The translations under genes were made by a program, and so were the position numbers. The notes under the pieces were generated by a model that saw nothing but the letters and a program-made list of their open reading frames with translations, was not told the DNA's origin and made no database searches. Source: Fragilaria crotonensis (taxonomy: Eukaryota > Bacillariophyta > Fragilariophyceae > Fragilariales > Fragilariaceae). Taken from it: 64,000 bases of DNA. The first letter of the stretch is position 1. Every line of letters begins with the position of its first letter. The stretch covers positions 26,233-90,232 of the forward strand of contig JAKSYS010000201.1 of the NCBI GenBank assembly GCA_022925895.1. The letters are read 5' to 3'. Below are positions 50,566 through 60,599 of the stretch, piece by piece.

Positions 50566-51146
50566 GGAAGGTCCGGCCAAAACAAGTTCTAGCCGTTAAG
50601 CTCCGTTACCGGAGTAATTCCACGTACGCTGGCTTCCAATAACGTGTGTTGCGATATTTGTAGCTGGAACGGTTGATCCAAACGAGCCGGCAAGGTATTC
50701 TCATTCTAAGTGAAATTCCACTTACGGTCAGTGGAATTCCACTTACCGTAAGTGAAATTCCACTTACGGTAAGTGAAATTCCACTTACCGTAAGTGGAAT
50801 TCCACTGACCGTAAGTGAAATTTCACTTACATAAAATGTCTTCATACGGATCTTCGTAGACGACACGTGTCTCTTTCGGATTGTGAGTAAGTGAAATTCC
50901 ACTTACCGTAAGTGGAATTTCACTTACGGTAAGTGGAATTCCACTTACGGTAAGTGGAATTCCACTTACCGTAAGTGGAATCTCACTTATGGTAAGTGGA
51001 ATTGCACTGATGATGATCCACATGATAAACGCGCCGGCCTTGCTTTTTTCAGTTGAAAACGACTCAGCGTGGGAGCGATACTCTTACTATGATGTGTCAC
51101 GTGTTCTCGGATTTTCCACGATTCCGACGGTCCGGCCGGACCTTCC
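50566..51146. mobile_element. Possible foldback element with palindromic core
   Basis: A 13-bp word ggaaggtccggcc at 50566-50578 recurs inverted at 51134-51146 (ggccggaccttcc). Nearly all the palindromic repeat arrays lie between them. No target duplication is visible, so this may be coincidence. Confidence 0.35.
50707..51009. repeat. Two arrays of a 21-bp palindromic repeat
   Basis: Each unit is the perfect 20-bp palindrome GTAAGTGGAATTCCACTTAC plus one C or G, with scattered substitutions (gtaagtgaaatt variants). Array 1 is about 50707-50830, array 2 about 50887-51009, each about six units. Between them is a 56-bp unique segment. Because unit and spacer are both symmetric, the array is its own reverse complement and can fold into many alternative hairpins. 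Confidence 0.92.
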
Positions 51147-51270
51147 ACAGAGTACAAGTCATATTGTGCTACTGCCACATACTACATCTGGGATAGGGGG
51201 CCAAACAAAGTACTTGTAGCTTGTACCGGTACTCCGTGGCACCTCGTCTACAGTACATTTCGCACAATGC

Positions 51271-51340
51271 ACACTGGACACTGGACACTGGAGTACGAGG
51301 TACTTGTACTTGTACTTGTACTTGTACTTGTACTTGTACT
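51271..51340. repeat. Simple repeats: (ACACTGG)3 and (TACTTG)6-7
   Basis: 51271-51291 holds three ACACTGG units; 51301-51340 holds 6.7 TACTTG units. Confidence 0.9.
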
Positions 51341-51562
51341 TCAGTACAAGCACATTGATACTGTAGTACTTTTTCTACCATGTGCTATGTATGCATACTC
51401 GGATTTCATTTTTGTTCCCACTCCATTCGTGTACAACTACAACATTCGTGGGATTAGGTTCGAATTGGTCCATCGAAGATCTTTTTCTCGTGATTTTTTG
51501 TGATTCGAGACTGGTGAAAAGAAATGCCGAACACATCGTTAACTTTATAAGGAGTTCATAAA

Positions 51563-52617
51563 ATGAAAAGTGTTCTAACATCCTTACTATTTTTGTCAAC
51601 GGTAACAATCACAACAACAATGTCAGTTAGATTCCGGACCATCGATCGTGTCTTACCGCGCCCATCGACTCATTGGGTTGGCGACGGCTTTCAAGGTGAG
51701 TTTTCTTTCCGAGTCCAGCATGTTCAGCATAGCAGAATCTTGTTGTGTCTATATGCATCGTCTGTCTCACACACTCTCATGTTTTCCTAATGACACTAGT
51801 GTATCCCGTATTTGCAAACTTGGCGTTCACCAAGACCATAAGTCCCATGCTCATGTTCGATTACGGTGCACCCACGGTATTCCCAATCAACAAGAATGGC
51901 AAGCCTTTGGGTGTGGGCAAGCATCCCCATCGCGGATTCGAGACTGTTACAATCGCCTTTCAGGGCGAAGCCGAGCATCACGATTCCACTGGCGGCCATG
52001 GGGTTATTCGAGAAGGAGATGTCCAATGGATGACGGCAGGGAGAGGGATTGTTCATGAAGAGTACCACTCCAAAGATTTCTCCGCCAGAGGAGGTACACT
52101 CGAAATGTGTCAATTGTGGGTCAACCTGCCGCGTGAATTTAAAATGGTCAAACCTCGGTATCAGGCAATCACGCATGATACCATCCCCGTGGTGAAACTG
52201 TCGAGTCAAGAAGATGGTGCCGCCACGGCTCGCATCATTGCTGGATCACTCAACGGCGTTGTCGGTCCAGCCCAAACGTACTCTCCCGTGAATCTGTGGG
52301 ATGTGTCGCTCCCTACTGCCGGATCCGAGGTTGTCGTTCCGTACCCGAAGGATCATTCATGTATTGTCTTTGTTCGACGCGGGTCAGTTCGTATCAATGA
52401 CAAAACGTTGGGACCCCAAGATGTTGCCCTATTTAGGAATGATGATGGCGGTGATTCGGAGGCGCTGCAACTTGTGGTGTTGGAACAAGATTCTGCTGTA
52501 CTCATCATGGGTGGTGAACCGATCGATGAACCAATCGCGAATCGTGGACCGTTTGTGATGAATACGAATCTGGAAATTCAACAGGCCATTATGGATTATC
52601 AGAATGGACGATTCTAA
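51563..52617 (+). CDS. Pirin family protein (cupin)
   Basis: CDS is join(51563..51695, 51800..52617), 316 residues. The 104-nt intron has GTGAGT...ACTAG ends, phase 1, and joins DGFQ to VYPVFANLAFTK. Pirin signatures: GVGKHPHRGFETVTIAFQGE with metal-ligand His86 and His88, then MTAGRGIVHEE with His130 and Glu132, the standard two-His plus His/Glu set. Pirins are iron-dependent cupins; some have quercetinase activity and the human protein is a nuclear cofactor. The N-terminus (MKSVLTSLLFLSTVTITTT) is hydrophobic, so either a signal peptide is present or translation starts at the second Met (MSVRFRTIDRVL), which fits other pirins better. Confidence 0.92.
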
Positions 52618-53625
52618 AGTCAACGTGTGTGGTAATGAAAGCAAAGATTAACAACGTGGATTGCTACAGAAGGACTTTGCTTTCTTGCAAGTTTTGTACT
52701 CCTAGATCCCTTCGATCATTGTATGCTTCGTTGCTTGCATCTGTAGTACAATCTACCCTATGTTTTTGTGTACTAGTATGAACCAGCCACTCAAGTGCAG
52801 CGTGCGTACGTTCCGGTCGGTTGTTTTTCCTGAGCGATTGTCACTTGACTAGCTTAGTCCGCGCCGTATGCTCGTCGGATATCCCAATGTTTTTCAATGC
52901 GGCGGGTGTATTAGTCACACTATTCAAGCCAAGGTTGACCTTTGGTGAAAAATCATCCACACTGAAGCCTCCCTTCGAATAGGATTTGAGGATGCACGCA
53001 GTTACATTCGTAGGCGTATGGTGTTGGGGTATCTGGAAAACGTTGTGGGTGGTTGTTTAAGTGGTAGTTGCAATTAGTGTGAATTGGCATTTGCGTGTTA
53101 TAGATTGGTTTTCTCTCGTCCTCGGCTATTACCCACGCTACATAATCTCTCTCAAGTAACTTGCAAAGCTACTGTACTAGATCTACCGGAAGCGTTCTAC
53201 CGTAAAGGGTTCTCCACGGGAAACAAGGTCCGGTACAAAGACGTGTAGTAGTACCAGCGTACTCTACCGGTATTATGCATGCCTACTAGGCGTAATGTGG
53301 GGGTTGGAGTTCGTATCCCGGGTTTTTGATTCCATCGATTCACGTTTTGCACGTTTTGGAGCTCTCCCGTGCTCCCGTGCTACAGAAATCCTGTACTCGT
53401 ACCTACCCGGTAGTTGCCCGTAGAAGTAATACAGTACACAGTTACAGTGCACCGAATCAGAAAACAGAACTGCGACTGTGGCGCAAGGCGCAATGGAATC
53501 TCCGTCCTCACATAACAGTCTCATGTCTGAATGATAACTTTTACCGATTGTTTATTGCAAATTGTGTGAATGCGATTGTATAGGTATACAGCAGCACAAT
53601 AGATAGGAATATCCATAGAATCGTC
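52618..53625. other. Intergenic, 1 kb, no gene seen
   Basis: Small frames only. GTAC words cluster around 53215-53450, just upstream of the helicase gene. Confidence 0.4.
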
Positions 53626-56600
53626 ATGTCATCCAACAAACGAAAGCTTACAGAGAAAGAGGCAGCAATTCTGGCGCAACAGCGTCGTGTCGCTGCCAAA
53701 TTGACCAATAGCGCAGCAGCAGCAGAATATTCCGTGGCGACATCAAAAGCAGCGACGAGTCGTACGGCGAATAATCAAACGAATCATAAAACAGATCCTC
53801 CGCATCCTCCGATACCGTCTAACAAACAAGCCGCTCTGGTGCAGATCAAAAATCAGCGTGATCAAGTTCAAAAGATATTGGGACGCCCGACTACATTGAC
53901 GACGACGACCGTGTCCAAAGCAAGTGCTGCTGCGGCGGCGGCAGTGGGAACTACCGCACCATCTGCGTTCCAAAAGCGTCCAACGTTGAAACCAAAGAGG
54001 GCAGATGCGGTCTTGAAGGCAGCACGACTTCGAGTCATGGATGCAAATGCTGACGTGACTAGCAGCGCCACGACATCCACTCCTAGCACCCAATTGCCGA
54101 TCCAACAGATTGCACGCAAGCCAAACTCCATCTTGAGCAATTTGATCACGTCCAGTATTTCCACATCCCTCGGTGCTCCGCATTTGGAAGCAGGATCGTA
54201 CGGACAATTCGAGCCGGATGATTTTTGGCGGAACATTCGAGATTGGGATTTCCTCACGCAACATGTCAAGAATGAAGCTCGAACCAGCCAGTCATCCAAG
54301 GATGACGAAGATGTTGACGTTCTTCATCAGAAAAAGCCCCTGCCGGATAGATTTGTAAATCATCGACACTACATTGCTTCTTGGGCACCCTTGTGTTTGG
54401 CGGAAATGAGAGCTCAACTGTTGCAAGAAGTTACCTCAAATCGAACTAACAAGTTTGTACCTGTAACGATCGAGACCAATCAGAAGAATTTAGGGTCTGC
54501 GCTGGATTGTTTAATCGTTATCGTCAGGGCTAAGGTGCGATCGAACGAAAATTTCTTTCATGCCAACGATGCATGTTTATTGGTACCTGAAAAGCATGGG
54601 GACGCAGTCCAAAAGCTTTTCACTTCTAACCAGATTCCCCCCGACAAGAGTTGGCGGAAGTGCGCCCTGATAGGGCATACAGACTTTCAAAGGAAGTCTT
54701 TGGATGGTTTGCAACTCAAGGTCAGTAAGAAATGGTGGGCCACGATTCACGAATCAGAATCGGATGAATGGCGTTTGCTCAAGATAGGTTGCAACATCAC
54801 CGCCCTTCGGGAGTTTACGGCTCTTTGTCACATGGATACCATTCCACTTAAGAAGTACCTGCTGGGAAAGCATCTGGAAGGAAAGACTGCGTCCAAGGCA
54901 TTGTCGACCCTCACCAAGACCCAGCTCTTGAATAAGATGGGTGGCGACGATAAGCTTAGCAAGGGATTCACAGCTTACGCCCAACACAAATTCAATCCAT
55001 CCCAGCTCATGGCTATCTCTGCCAGTGCTTCCGACTATGGAGACGGTGGCTTTACACTCATCAAGGGACCTCCGGGAACGAGGAAGACAACGACACTTGT
55101 GGCGATTTTAAACTCATTGCACATCCGACAGTTCAATAAGTACTACGATGATCTTAAACGAATCGCCGGTATGGTATCTGGAAATCGGAAGTTGGCCGCT
55201 AACATTGCAGTACGGCCAAGCCGCGTCTGCTCGTCTGTGCTCCTTCTAATGCGGCTGTTGATAATGTTATCCTCAAGATCATGGAAGATGGATTTGTCGA
55301 TGGATCTGGCAAACGCTATAATCCAAGCATCATTCGTGTAGGAGTGGGAAAAAGTATGGAGGTCAAGGATGTCGCTCTGGAAAACCAAGTAGATGCAATT
55401 CTGTCCGAGCATCTGGATCTCAGTAAGCTGGAGTCCAGTGTTGCAGGTTACAAGATGGAACTACAAATGATCCAAAACGACATTATCAGACTCCGAGAGA
55501 ATTCTGGCGCTCAGTAACGCTACTCCCTGGCCTCTCTCCAAGGACTGGGAAATTCGGATTGATGATACGTTTGACTCGACAAGACGCGTTTATTTTGTAA
55601 ATCACAAAGAGAAAACGACTACCTTCGAATGTCCTCCTCCTCCGGAACCAGGCGAAGTGCAATTCGAGGCGTCATCCATGCCAGAATATCGGTCGTACAT
55701 GGGACAAGTTGTCAAACTTTACGAGAAATACAACTCGGTCACCAACAAATTGGAAAGATGCACTATCACTCAAGGAGCCCTAAGTGGTGGCAATAGCATT
55801 CAGATCAGACAGCAACTCGAGACACACATTCTCGATAATGTACATATTGTGATGACTACGTTGGGCACGGCCGGTAACCGAGTGCTAGAGGCTGCTCAAA
55901 AGTTTGAAGTTGTGGTTGTCGATGAAGCTGCACAGAGTGTTGAGCCTTCTACCCTGGCAGCTTTGCGATTGGGATCCAAACATGCCATTTTGGTTGGGGA
56001 CCCACAGCAGCTACCTGCCACTATATTCAACGTGTCGGGTCGAAACACAAAGTACGATCGGAGTCTATTTCAAAGAATGGAAGAGGCTGGGCACCAAGTC
56101 TTTATGCTGAATGAACAATATCGAATGCACCCCAAGATCTCGCATTTCCCGCGAGTGATCTTCTATGGCGGGGATTTGAAGGATGGGCCAAATGTGCTAA
56201 GCCCAGACTATGGAGGGAAACTTCATACCAAGATCCTGTCGGCAGTACCTGCATTTCAACCCTTCACTGTCCTGGATTTGGACTCCAAGGAAGAGCGCGG
56301 GGGTTTTAGTTATACCAACTCTTCAGAAGCCAAATTTGCTGTGCATTTGTTCTGTCAGCTACGCGATTTGACAGGTGGATTGTCGACTGCCACCCGTGTT
56401 GCTGTAATCACCCCATATGCGCAACAAGCTGCGCTCTTGCGACGATCCTTTCAAGACGCAATGGGACCTCACTTCGCTCAATTCGTGGAAATCAACACGG
56501 TTGACGCCTTTCAGGGTCGCGAAGCCAACATTGTTATTTTTTCATGTGTTCGCGCCGCAGGTAGTCAGGGTATTGGGTTCTTGAGCGATGTTAGGCGCAT

Positions 56601-57099
56601 GAACGTCGCTCTCACACGAGCGAAACACTTTTTGCTTGTCATTGCTCGGTGTAAAAGCATTATTGTTAATCCATATTGGAGGGATTTGGTGGAACATGCT
56701 CGCAAAGACGATGCCGTTGTTGAGGTACCGATATCGATAAAAGGCACAACAACGACGTTTCCGGAACTTCACAACCTTTTGGTTCCCAGTATCTGTCGCA
56801 GCAGTGCCAGTATGAAACCAAACGACCCACGAAATCCAAACAAAAGTGATCCCCGCAAAGACGCAAAGCGAAAGACACCACCAACTTCAACACTTCCATC
56901 TGATCCTCGCGCCAAGGTTCCACCTCCTCCTCCGCCGCCGCCACCTCCTCCTGGGAATTCGAATGTCCGGAAGCCGCTCGATCCTCGAATGAAACTACTC
57001 AAGTCGCATGGCACTGGGTCTGTCGAATCTTCGGCACAGGACCCGCGACAGAAACCGCCGTACGATCCGAGAGCTGGCAGAGGGTACAAACTAGGCTAG
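53626..57099 (+). CDS. Sen1/SETX-type SF1 helicase with WW domain; two compensating frameshifts
   Basis: 1157 residues if two indels cancel. Motif I is GPPGTRKT (481-488), with Arg486 where Gly is expected. A one-base loss near 55211 moves the frame: LLVCAPSNAAVDNVILKI and the following 55281-55517 segment (IIRVGVG) belong to the helicase. A gain near 55503 returns it. A WW domain follows (Trp641, YFVNH, Phe667, Pro670). Then motif II DEAAQ (Asp766), LVGDPQQLPAT, NEQYRMHP, VDAFQGREANIVIFSC, and RRMNVALTRAKHFLLVI. The C-terminus repeats DPR motifs and has an 11-Pro run. Sen1-type helicases unwind RNA-DNA hybrids and act in transcription termination. The N-terminal 200 residues are low complexity. 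Either decayed or carrying sequence errors. Confidence 0.85.
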
Positions 57100-57570
57100 T
57101 TTTGGTACCAAGGAGCTTCCTGGAGGTGTTCTGGTTGCATATTTTGAAAAGATCTGGGGGCACTGTCGACGATGAAATCTGCGAAGTCGGCTTAGTCAAC
57201 TGGACGACAGCAGTTCGGTGTCTTTCGATTCTGAAGCCTATGTATGTGCAACGATCACGGTGCAGTTGATCACTGATGAAACGTGAGAATTGGAAGACAT
57301 TCCTCACCACTCGTTGGCGGAATGTGAGATGCGCTTTGAATAAAGAGAAGCCTTCAGTAGGACAACTGACGGCAATGACGAGGAACACACAATCGATCAA
57401 ACATATTGCAGTAATGGTTGCGATGGTCGTGAAGTTAGGCGTTTCCTTTGGGACGACTGAATTCATGGAAATCTGAGTTTTTTTCATTTCTCAGCGTGGA
57501 CAATATTCCAAACCGACGTTTCGTGCCAGTTTCAGACACAAATTCAAACTACAAAGAAACGAAATAGACA
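57100..57570. other. Intergenic, no gene seen
   Basis: A 162-codon minus-strand frame (56999-57487) overlaps the helicase C-terminus and has no domain. Contains the upstream region of the M11 protease. Confidence 0.4.
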
Positions 57571-60054
57571 ATGAGCTTTCGCGCTCGCTGTGTTGCTATG
57601 GCAATCGCGTCGATTGTATCAAGATGTCATGCCGTTACGCTCGACCTCAGTTGGTACCACTCCATTGATTTCTCAAATGTTGTTGAGTGTAGGGTTCGCA
57701 CCGCTGTTTTCCACGGAGGAAACGATCGCCCCATCACGACACGTCGGTGCGAAGCCTATGCCGACGTTAATGGCGACTCTCAGGGGATGATGTATGATAT
57801 CCCGCATTGGATCGTTCAAAAGTATCACCGTGAATTCCACCAACACCAACGCGCTTTCCTTCGCATCAAAGGGGCCCGTTTCGCTCCTCACAACTCGACG
57901 GAGCGTGTGCGAGTTAGGAGCGGCGGCGACAGTCACGACCAGATTCTTGTCGACGTAAACGCAAAGATAACGATAAGCGAAGCACCCTCTGACATCGATG
58001 GGACCCGTCGACGTACGGCGGTCGTGATTGGCGAGAGTAACGTCCTCGTCGTTCGCGTTACAACCAATGACGGGAGAGTAGATCTCAACGCTTCTTCCAT
58101 CTCTGCGCGCGTTTTTGGATCCTTCGGCACCCCTGCTTCTCAATATAAGACGTGTTCGATGGGGCAGAAACAACTCTTGCCGGCCGTGGGACCCGGCATC
58201 AGTGATGGAGTTCTTGAATTGAAGCTGAATTCTAATATTCGAGACATCGAAGCGGGTGATTTTGAGAACGCAGTAAATACTGCCTTAGCGACAAAAGTTG
58301 CTAGTCTCAATGCATATGATCACATTGTTTATTGTTTACCTGCTGGATCCCTCGGAGCGTCTGGTGAAACTGATTGGATCGCGTACGCTTACATTGACTG
58401 GAATAGAGCATTTTTTAACGAAGGTGCTTGCGGACATTTGAGCAGCTTTGTTCATGAGCTGGGTCACAACATGGGACTTGGGCACTCTGGCAAGGACGGC
58501 GATCCCTATGGCGATGAGAGTGGAATCATGGGTATTGGATATGGCAGAGAGTACTGGCCACTCGCCTGTTTCAACAGCGCAAAGAACTGGCAACTTGGTT
58601 GGTACAGCGACAAGGCTTTGGAGCTTGAAGCACGGTCCAGCTGCGGCCCTTGGAAAGGGCGGCTGTATGGTTTCCCTGACTATGCATCTGTCCCATACAA
58701 TGGTCTAGTCCTCATCAAGATTGGAGACATTTTTATCCAGTACAACAAGATCGCTGCAATGAATAGGGATACTCAAGAGAAGGCAAACATGGTTGCATTC
58801 ACTCAAAGTACCGTCGAGTTAGATTCACAATCTTGGTCTTTGGATGGGCGCAATTCTGGAACATTTCAATATGAAGGTCTCTGTGTCGATGTTTGTGGAA
58901 TGTTTCCCAACAACGGTTTGGAGTACTTCGACGTGGTCATCCGGAACTGCACGCATGCATCAATATGCAGCAACTACTATACACCTCTTTGCAGTGCTAT
59001 ACCGCTTACACGCTCGCCGACAACGATGCCTCCAATCCGGAATTCGAACAGGCCGACAATTCTTTTTCCCATTCCGAGTTCGATCCTAGTCCCATCAACT
59101 AATGGCCCAATCCAGACTCCTGCCCAGGGACCAACGACGACGTCTCCAACGCCGAATTCTATGTATGTGCCAACATTACTTTCCAATACCACCAATCCTG
59201 CCCCTACGCCGACAACGATGTTGCCAACAACGAATCCTACAAAAGCGCCCACCGCGATATTCCCAACCTCAAATCCAACCCCAGTGCCAACACCTCGCCC
59301 TTCCGCGTTGAATCCAACACAATTGCCGACATTTTCGCCTTCTCCGAATCCGACACCAGTCCCGACAATACGCCCTCCAACCATGAATCCTTCCAACCCG
59401 CCAACCCCTGTGCCAACCCTGAATGCTACCAAGCTGCCCACAATCCCTCGAACGCAGTCGCCAACAACGCGCCCTCCTACTGGGAATCGAAGCAAGGTGC
59501 CAACCTCTTTCCCGACAACGCGCCGTCCCACGCAGAACCCTTCCAAAGTGCCCACAACACGCCCTCCCAACTCGAATCCTACCAAGTCGCCCGCAATTCG
59601 CCCAACCCCCGTGCCAACAGTACGGCCTTTCACCCAGAATCCAACTATAGTCCCTATGACACCTTTTCTAGCCCGAAATCCCACCTTGAGACCGATAATC
59701 CCCACCACGGACATGATTTGCGATGACAATTTACTTGGTGTTTTTCCGTACCCCGGCGTGGATGGATTCGTGCGCGAGCGGGATTGCATCTGGTTGCGCG
59801 CGCGCCCCCAGATGTGGGGAGTGGTGTGCAGCAGTAGTATCACCGCCTCTAACTTGTGCAGGGAGACATGTGGCAAGTGCGTTGACAATTGTTCGGACAC
59901 TGCGAATTATTTTTTATTCCAAGGGTTTCAGCGAACGTGTTTGTGGTTATCAGTTCGCCTGGGTGTGATTAATGAGGTTTGCCACGTTCGTCATGAAGCT
60001 TATACCGTTTGTCCTGAAACCTGTGGAGGGTGCGATGTGATCCCTAGTGTCTAG
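57571..60054 (+). CDS. Gametolysin-type M11 metalloprotease with PT-rich stalk
   Basis: 827 residues from ATG 57571, no intron. A signal peptide covers about 1-21 (CVAMAIASIVSRCHA). The catalytic domain contains the zinc site HELGHNMGLGHS (His295, Glu296, His299, His305) and a Met-turn at Met320 (GIMGIGYG), the metzincin pattern of family M11. A Thr/Pro-rich stalk of some 235 residues (about 477-714) follows, with NPT and PTP repeats. The end has two similar Cys-rich modules of about 55 residues (CDDN...CIWL...CRETCGKC and CSDT...CLWL...CPETCGGC), resembling ShK-type domains. M11 enzymes digest the wall or extracellular matrix in Chlamydomonas; here a secreted or cell-surface matrix protease is likely. 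Confidence 0.9.
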   Translation: MSFRARCVAMAIASIVSRCHAVTLDLSWYHSIDFSNVVECRVRTAVFHGGNDRPITTRRCEAYADVNGDSQGMMYDIPHWIVQKYHREFHQHQRAFLRIKGARFAPHNSTERVRVRSGGDSHDQILVDVNAKITISEAPSDIDGTRRRTAVVIGESNVLVVRVTTNDGRVDLNASSISARVFGSFGTPASQYKTCSMGQKQLLPAVGPGISDGVLELKLNSNIRDIEAGDFENAVNTALATKVASLNAYDHIVYCLPAGSLGASGETDWIAYAYIDWNRAFFNEGACGHLSSFVHELGHNMGLGHSGKDGDPYGDESGIMGIGYGREYWPLACFNSAKNWQLGWYSDKALELEARSSCGPWKGRLYGFPDYASVPYNGLVLIKIGDIFIQYNKIAAMNRDTQEKANMVAFTQSTVELDSQSWSLDGRNSGTFQYEGLCVDVCGMFPNNGLEYFDVVIRNCTHASICSNYYTPLCSAIPLTRSPTTMPPIRNSNRPTILFPIPSSILVPSTNGPIQTPAQGPTTTSPTPNSMYVPTLLSNTTNPAPTPTTMLPTTNPTKAPTAIFPTSNPTPVPTPRPSALNPTQLPTFSPSPNPTPVPTIRPPTMNPSNPPTPVPTLNATKLPTIPRTQSPTTRPPTGNRSKVPTSFPTTRRPTQNPSKVPTTRPPNSNPTKSPAIRPTPVPTVRPFTQNPTIVPMTPFLARNPTLRPIIPTTDMICDDNLLGVFPYPGVDGFVRERDCIWLRARPQMWGVVCSSSITASNLCRETCGKCVDNCSDTANYFLFQGFQRTCLWLSVRLGVINEVCHVRHEAYTVCPETCGGCDVIPSV

Positions 60055-60599
60055 AGGGACCATAAACTAAATCCCACACAAGTTATAGAAATGCTTCTCG
60101 GACTCTATATCTGACTGTTAATCTGACTGTTGCCAACTATGTTAATTGGGACTTGGGACTCTCTAGAGCTCTACTCCATTAGGGACCGCAGTTGTACTAT
60201 GACACACGCTGTATTCTTGAGCACTCACAATAGCCATGAACGACTGACGCTACGTGTAGTGGTACAAGTTCTACTAGTATTACTGTTTAGTGTTTAGTGG
60301 TATTTGGATGCGCTGAGTTGACCGTTTTGCTACTGCAGTGTTGTACAGTACGGTGCAATTCAGTTTGTCGCATTCACTGAGCATTAAAATGCGTAGGAGT
60401 ATGTACTGTGCTGGGTTCAATACCGTATCATTCGCAAAAGGAGCACTCCATACTCCATCACTCCTCCGTGTCCTTGTTGTCATTGTGGTGTGTCTTCAGT
60501 CAGCCATTTCCTCTCTGACTCTGACCCGTTGCGGCCTCATCACGACGGCCATTTGCGGCAAGTACCAGGTACAACTTGTCAACTAACACATCTAGCATC
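60055..60599. other. Intergenic upstream of the golgin
   Basis: No gene seen. GTAC words near 60250-60420. Confidence 0.4.

Noticed and set aside
50707-51009. CRISPR-like repeat array
   Set aside because: No unique spacers between repeats; units are contiguous palindromes in a eukaryotic genome.
56999-57487. 162-codon minus-strand frame near the helicase 3' end
   Set aside because: Overlaps the helicase coding end and has no recognisable domain.
58977-59900. 307-codon minus-strand frame rich in Val and Gly
   Set aside because: Antisense of the Thr/Pro-rich stalk; its repeats mirror the sense repeats.
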